Part shown: positions 57,420 to 64,000 of the stretch, in pieces
Layout of the letters: every line of letters starts with the position of its first letter
Position numbering within the stretch: position 1 is the stretch's first letter
NCBI GenBank assembly: GCA_018873245.2
Contig: JAEMBT020000005.1
Location: forward strand, 14,212,001-14,276,000
Source: Archegozetes longisetosus
Lineage: Eukaryota; Arthropoda; Arachnida; Sarcoptiformes; Trhypochthoniidae
Direction: 5' to 3'
DNA: 64,000 bases
Notes under the pieces: model-generated
Told to the model about the DNA's origin: nothing
What the model saw: the letters and a program-made list of their open reading frames with translations, nothing else
Databases searched by the model: none
Made by a program: the position numbers and the translations under genes

Positions 57420-59110
57420 GTTCTGAAATAAATACATTTTCGAACCTTCAACAAACTTTTTGAGTTTCTCTTCAGCAACACTTACCATCTTTAACTTTAA
57501 CGTAAGCTCTTGACAAGTGACCGTCAGTTCTATGTTTAACTCCAACGTCTGTCACTTCGGCTACTGATTCACGAGTTACTAAAAGCTGTTCAACTTCTCT
57601 GAGTTAGACTTAACATCTGCTGTGTTTGATCAGTGCTTTCAGTCTATCTATGATAAAAAAGGCTTTCTTCTTCATCGTAATGTCCATTATCTCCTTGTGA
57701 AGCCATTCATTGCTATCTGTACCATCTTTAGTCATTTTTACACCATTGAGATAACATTCCGATAACATCTTTGGTCATCTAACACAAAATTTTGCATCAA
57801 TATTAGGCCCTGATCTATGATTTAATCACAAGTTCACTGCTTTCAGTTCTGTACTGTATTAAACGAAATCCGTTCAACATTTTCCGGTATATATTCAGTG
57901 TTCTCATTGTCAGGTAATTCAACTGTGAATATTTACTCAGTTATACCATAAACTTTGAAAATAGAAATATTTAACTATTAAGTATTGAAAGATTTATTTG
58001 AGCAAACGAATAAATAAATTCTGATGTTCACGAAATAAAACATTATATTTATTGAGAACAGATTTTGCTATATTTGCCGGAAAATGTCCACCTCCTGTCA
58101 ACATCGTCTTAAGACTCGATTCATGATTTGTTAATAAATTATTTTGCGACCAAAAACCGGGGAAACAGGCAATGAATATATTTTTTGTAAACTTCAACTT
58201 ATTGTAGTATCAAATGGATATTTAAATTTTCAAATGCGACAACTGTTGCATCGGGACTAATACAAAGCAGCTAAGACAAAGATCTACCGATGAACCCAAA
58301 AGTAGTCACTATCAGAGGAGATCTCTAAAATCATCAAATCATTCAATTAATTTGTTTTCAGGTATTCCATCAGATAGTCCACAAAAGCGTGGTGTAAAAT
58401 CACTGTTGATTTTGGCAAACCTGAAGTCCCGGAACTTTGCACAATTGAAGACATCATTTTTAGGATCAATATCAAAGTAATAAATTCTAGCCGAAATTCT
58501 ATTCTCTCCTTCTTTGAGTAACTGCTCAAATGCTATGTAATTATTATATAGTGATTAAGAACGAAGACTAACTCGAATTGATATTTTTGGAAGTCTTTAA
58601 TCACATGATTGAAGTAAACTTGCATCTGCAACTAACGTGGATATAACAGTTGAACCACTGCCTTCTATCTCTTTGTTAATTTGAAAATTGGAAATATCAA
58701 ACTTTAGAGCAAAGGAGTTATGTCCGAAATTACTATGCCAATAGTAATACTCCGCATGCTATTGTATTAGCGCTAAAACAATAAGACTTGTCAGATTTTA
58801 TGATTACTCCAAGTAAAGCCGCTGCAATGGCATTCGCCATAGATATGAGCTCTTTTGCCTGTTCATTTTTGACCACCTTCAATCTTCAATCTTTAGTTGA
58901 ACGTGAGTTATCTAGAGAAAAAGTTTTTAGTAGATTCAGCCAATATATTGTTCTTAATTGAGAAGTTGACAAATATTATTGACTTACAGCTCAAGTTGAA
59001 TCTGCATTAAGTCCTTACAATCGATTTCACGCACCTTCACTTATACATTTGAGTCAGATTTCAAGTGATCTCTTTCTAGATCTCAATGTCAAGTTATTAG
59101 ATATTGTTTG
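57420..59110 (-). pseudogene. AMP-forming acyl-CoA synthetase pseudogene (copy 2)
   Basis: Reading leftward: weak N-terminal remnants (about 59100-58700), the P-loop 'SSGTSGLPKSTVILHHAF' near 58420, 'SLKTMLTGGGHFPANIAK' near 58100 (usually ...TGGAPLP...), 'GVKMTKDGTDSNEW' and 'FFIIDRLKALIK' near 57650-57760 (the IxDRxK hinge), then 'EVEQLLVTRESVAEVTDVGV' and 'SRAYVKVKDG' near 57490-57600. The last part is well preserved but a one-base shift follows, before 'VAEEKLKKFVEG'. Stops and shifts throughout. Adjacent copy 3 lies upstream in the same orientation, so the pair arose by tandem duplication. Confidence 0.85.
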
Positions 59111-59854
59111 AGAGAAAGAAAATATTAAAATTCCAATACTTTTACGATAGTTTGAGTTTGTTAAGTTTTATTCAGGCCTCTTTCTAATTAATTGACCTAA
59201 ACACTTCAATCTTCTGTTTGAATCTGTTTATTTAGTCAAATGTTTAAAACCTAGATTGTAATTTATCTTCTTTTAAACTAATGGCTTTAATCTTTTTGAC
59301 ACATGTCATCACAATTTACATGTAAATATTTATAGTCAAAGACGACACCACATTGCAGTTTCTTAACAGAAAATCTGCAAACTTATCAAGTATTCACTGA
59401 ATTTGGTGTTTATTGAGATGCTGCAGAAGAGATTTTTGTATCTTAGGGCGATTACTTTTAACCTTCGTAAATACTGAAAAAAGTATTGAATTTGTTTGCA
59501 ATACAAAATTAGAATATTTGCGCATGTATTGAAAAAGCACTACCTTACAGGGATAATCAACACATTGTGCAATAGTCTGCCTAAGATACAAAAATCTCTT
59601 CTGAGCTGTTAGAGTATTGAAAAGCCATTATTTTTTTCCTAGTTTCTTCAATTATCTGATCAGCTAAAAATCGCTAAATTAACTCATTATTGCCCTCTAG
59701 TGCCTAAATTATTAATATCTATTATTTGATAGAATATATTTCGTTACCTAGTATCATTTTTAGCTCTTATCTAATTTATAAATTATATTTCAGATTATTT
59801 TTACAATTCGTTAGGTTTTTTCACTTTAAAATCTTTAATAACTCCGTTGTTGAC

Positions 59855-61240
59855 CAACTTTTTAAAATATTGTTGATCAACTTTTCCAACAACTGGGAAA
59901 TTTCATCGGCAAATTTAACTGCAGCTCAAAATTATTTCGTATAATCTAATGTTTTTGTCCAATATCTGACGCACGAAGCCATCCGTCGCTATCTATTGTG
60001 CGTTCGCGGCTCTTTCTTAATTCAAATATTCTGAAAACATTTTCGGTTCCTTAACAAAAATCTGTTCATCAACTTGGGCCTTAAACTGTGACCTGTTGCT
60101 GTATCAACGATTTTCAATTGTATATTTGCAGAAACGTAGCCGACATTTGCCAGTACGAATTCTGCAACTTCCGTATCGGTCCATTGAGTTATAGCTATAT
60201 TCTGTCGTTCCATAATCCAAACAAATTTCATTAAAAGGCTAAAAGAAATGATTGAGAAAATTCTTTTGGAAGTTCATACTTTCTTTAAAATAACATTGTA
60301 TTTGTCAATAATAGCCTTCAGAACATCTTCTGGGAAAAGTGCGCCACCGGTAATTATCATTTTAAGGCTCGGTAAATCATATTTATCAGCTAACTCTCCT
60401 ATTAGTTTGCGACCAAATGCTGATAGTATTGGAAAGTAGGTTATCTCGTATTTTTCTATCGATCAAAGTAATAGTTGTTCCCAAGTAGAACAGATGAGAC
60501 AAAAAAGTAAACCCTCCAATGTGTCCGAAAGGGAAAATTAGTGAAGCTATCATATCAGTTATTTGTTCAGTATCAAATAATTTCAATAATTTGGCTACAG
60601 AAGCATAGCGTAAAATCATTGTAGATTCAGGTAATCCTAAAGTATCAGAACTTCGAAGTAATATGAATATATCATTTTTGGAGCCAACAATATCGAAGTG
60701 AGCAACTCTTTTTACAATTTTGTTTTTCCCTCAATCAATAAATCCTCAGATGATATTTAATAACGATAAATCGCATCAAATACAAAACTAATCTGATTTT
60801 TCAACTTTTCAGTTTGATTGTTAGAGAAGTTCCCAATAATGTTGTCAAAATGTTTAGCGAATGCAATTGATATAAATATAACTATCAAGTCCTCTCAGCT
60901 AAAATGTTCGAATAACTCTCCAGTTCATAACTAGCTATTGTCGAACTAATTTGCACAATATGTTATACCTAAAAAATATAGTGCGAATAGCAATAAAAGA
61001 TATAGCATTGGATTAGTACCAATTCAAGATTTGTCCAGTTTTACGATTTCTCCGTTAAGTTAAGCGACTGCAATAGCATCTGCTTAAGGTATCATTTCTT
61101 TATCATTAATTGTACTCCACTTTTCGCGCGAACCTTTTTTGGAGAAAAAATACATCTAATCAATTGAAGACCGGAGTCAAAATTTAACTTGCAACTCAAG
61201 TTGAATCTTCATCAAGTTTTTGTGACCCATTTCGCATAGT
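59855..61240 (-). pseudogene. AMP-forming acyl-CoA synthetase pseudogene (copy 3)
   Basis: The order is right for the family: a decayed P-loop (near 60640), 'FPFGHIGGFTFLSHLFYLGT' (near 60530, the usual PxxHxxG segment), 'ELADKYDLPSLKMIITGGAL' (near 60360), 'ANVGYVSANIQLKIVDTATG' (near 60110), 'WLRASDIGQ' (near 59965, usually W-x-x-T-G-D), and 'VVGKVDQQYFKKL' (near 59870), the C-terminal segment before the catalytic lysine. The frame changes at least four times. Broken like copies 1 and 2, but its central part is better preserved. Confidence 0.85.
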
Positions 61241-61835
61241 TTCACCGAAAGATTTGATTGGTATTTCAAAAATAGATTTCAATATTAAGCTATTTGACAC
61301 TTTAAAACAAACTCCTATTCACTAAAACAAGTTGATATTTATAATTTGATCACTAATTTTTATCATCTCACTCCGGTAAATAGAATGTTTTGCTTAATTA
61401 TAGAAGCGTTTCGAGAAATCAAAAGTAGTTTCTAGTTTTATGCGAATAAGAGAAAGAGTTGTGCACTCAAATTCAGTTAACTAACTTCATAAATAAATTT
61501 CGAAATGGTCAAATTTTGTATTAAAATTCAATTTGATGTGACTATTTAGATCGAATTAACTTAATATAAATTGAAAACTGTCCACGCATTACTATTAGTA
61601 TGATTTGCATTCAAAATAATTATTTTATTGATAAATATTAAATTACTATAAGAAAGAAATTCAGATTAGATTACAAAAGATAATTGAACGATTGATAAAC
61701 TTTTTGATAGAACAATAGTATTTTAAACTTAGTAAAAATAATTAAATGAATGCTTTAAATAAATTGTTATGAGTGAATCGCTTTTCAAAAAGAATAATCC
61801 ATAAAACCAGTGCATACGTTAATTGTGTTAGTTTT
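61241..61835. other. Intergenic, nothing recognised
   Basis: AT-rich; no exon or named repeat. Confidence 0.35.
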
Positions 61836-62051
61836 CTAATGTTCATTTTCTTTAATCATTAGAAATGCCGCGAATTCATTTTCTGAAAAACAAATCAAAT
61901 CGTGGTCCACCTTATAATTTCTTATGGTGTTTTTTTGACAAGGCATTAAATTTCGCAAACCATCTTCTGATAATTTGATCATAATTGAATTTGAACTGAT
62001 GTCTAACAGTTCATTTTTTTGTAAGTATTCAATATTGAAAATATTGATAAC
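61836..62051 (-). CDS. Coding-like last exon, unknown (possibly BACK-domain-like)
   Basis: From an acceptor (TTACAG) at 62052 the frame is open for 71 codons to TAG (61836-61838). Content is protein-like: 'LLDISSNSIMIKLSEDGL', then 'YKVDHDLICFSENEFAAFL'. The Leu/Ser-rich '...L+LS..+...E.EF...' rhythm recalls the BACK region of BTB proteins, but this is weak. Upstream, in minus orientation up to about 62230, other short coding-like pieces occur with stops, so this may be an exon of a live gene or of a pseudogene. Not recognised with confidence. Confidence 0.35.
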   Translation of the reverse strand, partial: VINIFNIEYLQKNELLDISSNSIMIKLSEDGLRNLMPCQKNTIRNYKVDHDLICFSENEFAAFLMIKENEH

Positions 62052-62231
62052 CTGTAAGAGAGATTCACACCTAATGCAGTCGTGAAAAATAGCAACAAAT
62101 TAGCTAAATTCACACTTTGTACACAATGTTTTCGATATTTCTGTTACATAACTACAATTTGTACTAAACTTGTGATTCTTTTGTAAGTCTTTCAACATTT
62201 ATATGAATGCAGTTTCCTTTATTCTTATCAA

Positions 62232-64000
62232 GTTTTGTTACAAAACTGCTTCTTCATAGAAATGTTTACCTAAACAGAATTAATGATAAGGTTAACTAGA
62301 ACTTACGCCATCAAACAGGATTTCCAAAAATACATTTCTCTCTTATAGCTCAAGTTCTTTTAATGAATTAGTTTCAGAATTAGCGTTCAAGATAACGAAT
62401 TGTAAGAAAAATCTAGAAAACATATACCACGATAGTATTTTGATGGTTCATTTTTTCAAAGCTTAACAGATTACAGAAGTTGTTGGACGAAATCAGAAAG
62501 AGTTGCAATTTACTTTTCTCGAGGCAATGTAACGTTAGAGCGAGTAATGTTTTCGTTTCATTCAAGCATTTATCACTGTTCAAAGTTTTCCTTATAGTAT
62601 GCAATTACCTTAATTTGCATTCCTTCAACAAGTTCTTATTTCTCAAAGGTTAAGCAACAACTCATCTTTGAAGGGACAGCATAGTATTCATTTAGAGTTA
62701 CTGGAAAAAGTGATTCTAAGGAAAATTTTGTTCCAAAAAAGCCACATAACATAATCTTAATCATAATAGTAAATAAACGAACGTTTTATCTAATGGTTCA
62801 CTAATATTTGTCGATTAAGGAAACTAAAATATAGATCACGAAATAGTTGTCTGTTTGTAAATAAATGAAGTCAACTATTGTTTCTTCATTGAAGTCATCA
62901 CATTTTGGCTGCAAAACAAATTAACAAATATTTAATTAAAATACTTTAAAAAACTTAAATATTTTTCAGTTCAATAAAGTTGACACAACCTTATAAGATA
63001 TTGAAAGCTTAAAAAATAAGTATTTCATATTAATTTCATATTTTTGATTAAAGTTTTGAGTTTTAAGTTCTTACTGTTAGTAAGTATTTTATCCGTAATC
63101 TCTGCCAACAGAGCAAATCAAATAATGTTTGACTCTATTCGAACGAATTTGCGTTTGAATAATGCTCATAATCTTGCATTCAGTGCTTCAAATAAAACTT
63201 ATCAAATTTGAAAATTTTATTTTTTTATCAAGTATTAAAGAATGTAAGTAAAACTTTTGAGAAACTATCTTAGCGAACAAGGCTTAAAACTACGGATTGA
63301 AAATACGTTTAATGTACAAATAATAGAACTTAATTATTGGTTAGTCAATATTTCTTTATTAAAATAAACTTTTAGAGTGAGCTAAAAAATTAATTTTATT
63401 AAATGACACAAACTTTTACTTAATTTGAACAAAACCAAAAGTATTGTTTATTTGTTTCTTATATTAATACATCGAATTACCTGTAAATGTTTATCAAATT
63501 TTTCAATCAACAGTTTTTATGTACAAAATTGTAATCAATTAATAAATAAATGTTTTTCATTAAAAGATATTTCAAAGAGAAGGAAGTTTTGTCAGATTAT
63601 TAGTCATTCGAAAAATCAAGATTAGATCTAAGTAATTAGATCTAATTAATTCATAATTTCTCATCTCCTATAGCAAAAGGAATTAAATTTGATCTCTTAT
63701 TTCTTTCAAACCATTACACATTCAATCTCTAAAACTTTATACAAAGTCTGAGATAAAGACTACCAAGACAGTCTTCGAAAGTTTTATCATCACTTTGTTT
63801 ATAATAAAACAATGACTCGAACTCAATCGATATTATCTGACGGATCAATCGATTTCTGGCTAATGTAATGTGATTTTTAAAATTTTCAAGTAAAGGTTAA
63901 TTAATATGTATCCCAACATTCAACAATAATTGTACATTTGTTTTTTTATAGTTTTACTCAAAATAGAAAAAAGTATACTTTTCATTGAAAATCACTAAGC
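62232..64000. other. Right edge, nothing recognised
   Basis: Two frames of 63 and 66 codons (62413-62604 minus, 63425-63625 plus) have no recognisable family and no good exon context. Otherwise AT-rich sequence. Confidence 0.35.

Noticed and set aside
1..64000. tRNA, rRNA and snRNA genes on either strand.
   Set aside because: No cloverleaf with conserved A/B boxes and no rRNA-like block was noticed by eye; a covariance-model search would be decisive.

Overview
The window looks like nuclear DNA of a small arthropod, most probably a mite or other chelicerate. It is very AT-rich. The genes are split by mostly short GT-AG introns (about 60-400 nt). The gene set (GH31-like membrane protein, CYP3-clan P450, ABCG half-transporter, GH47 mannosidase, E4F1-like zinc finger protein, SCCPDH, MCFD2-like EF-hand protein, ionotropic-receptor-like fragment, knottin) is animal and arthropod-like. 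No bacterial operon structure, rRNA, tRNA or CRISPR was seen. The species is not identified.

Layout. 0.5-1.1 kb: C-terminal end of an ionotropic-receptor-like gene with one in-frame TGA. 1.3-6.8 kb (-): a complete nine-exon GH31 glucosidase-like type II membrane protein that has lost its catalytic residues. 7-20 kb: gene-poor and full of inverted-repeat (foldback) elements, MITEs, a Tc1 transposase remnant and one unknown 131-residue ORF. 20.6-24.8 kb: a decayed chemoreceptor-like gene and a decayed AMP-forming acyl-CoA synthetase. 27-29.7 kb (+): an intact five-exon cytochrome P450. 31.7-33.7 kb: a dead P450 copy interrupted by two transposons. 35-37.2 kb (+): an intact ABCG half-transporter. 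38.7-40.1 kb: a large foldback carrying a nested hAT-type MITE, ending 63 bp before an E4F1-like zinc finger gene (40.2-41.6 kb). 43.5-45.3 kb (-): SCCPDH. 47-48.4 kb (-): MCFD2-like EF-hand protein with a glutamine-rich insert. 49-51.8 kb: two divergent, paralogous, cysteine-free secreted proteins of unknown family sharing one 0.8 kb promoter region. 52.6-52.8 kb (-): a small two-exon knottin precursor. 54.8-56.6 kb (-): single-exon Golgi class I alpha-mannosidase. 57.4-61.2 kb (-): two more decayed acyl-CoA synthetase copies. 61.8-64 kb: one coding-like exon of unknown identity, then nothing recognisable.

How genes relate. MCFD2 (ER cargo export) and the GH47 mannosidase (N-glycan trimming) both act in the secretory pathway. 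The P450 and ABCG proteins are of the kind used for xenobiotic or lipid handling. These are family-level inferences; nothing shows coordinated regulation except the shared intergenic region of the secreted-protein pair. Exon joins were chosen by GT/AG sites and reading-frame continuity. All nine multi-exon models called as intact genes give lengths divisible by three with no internal stop.
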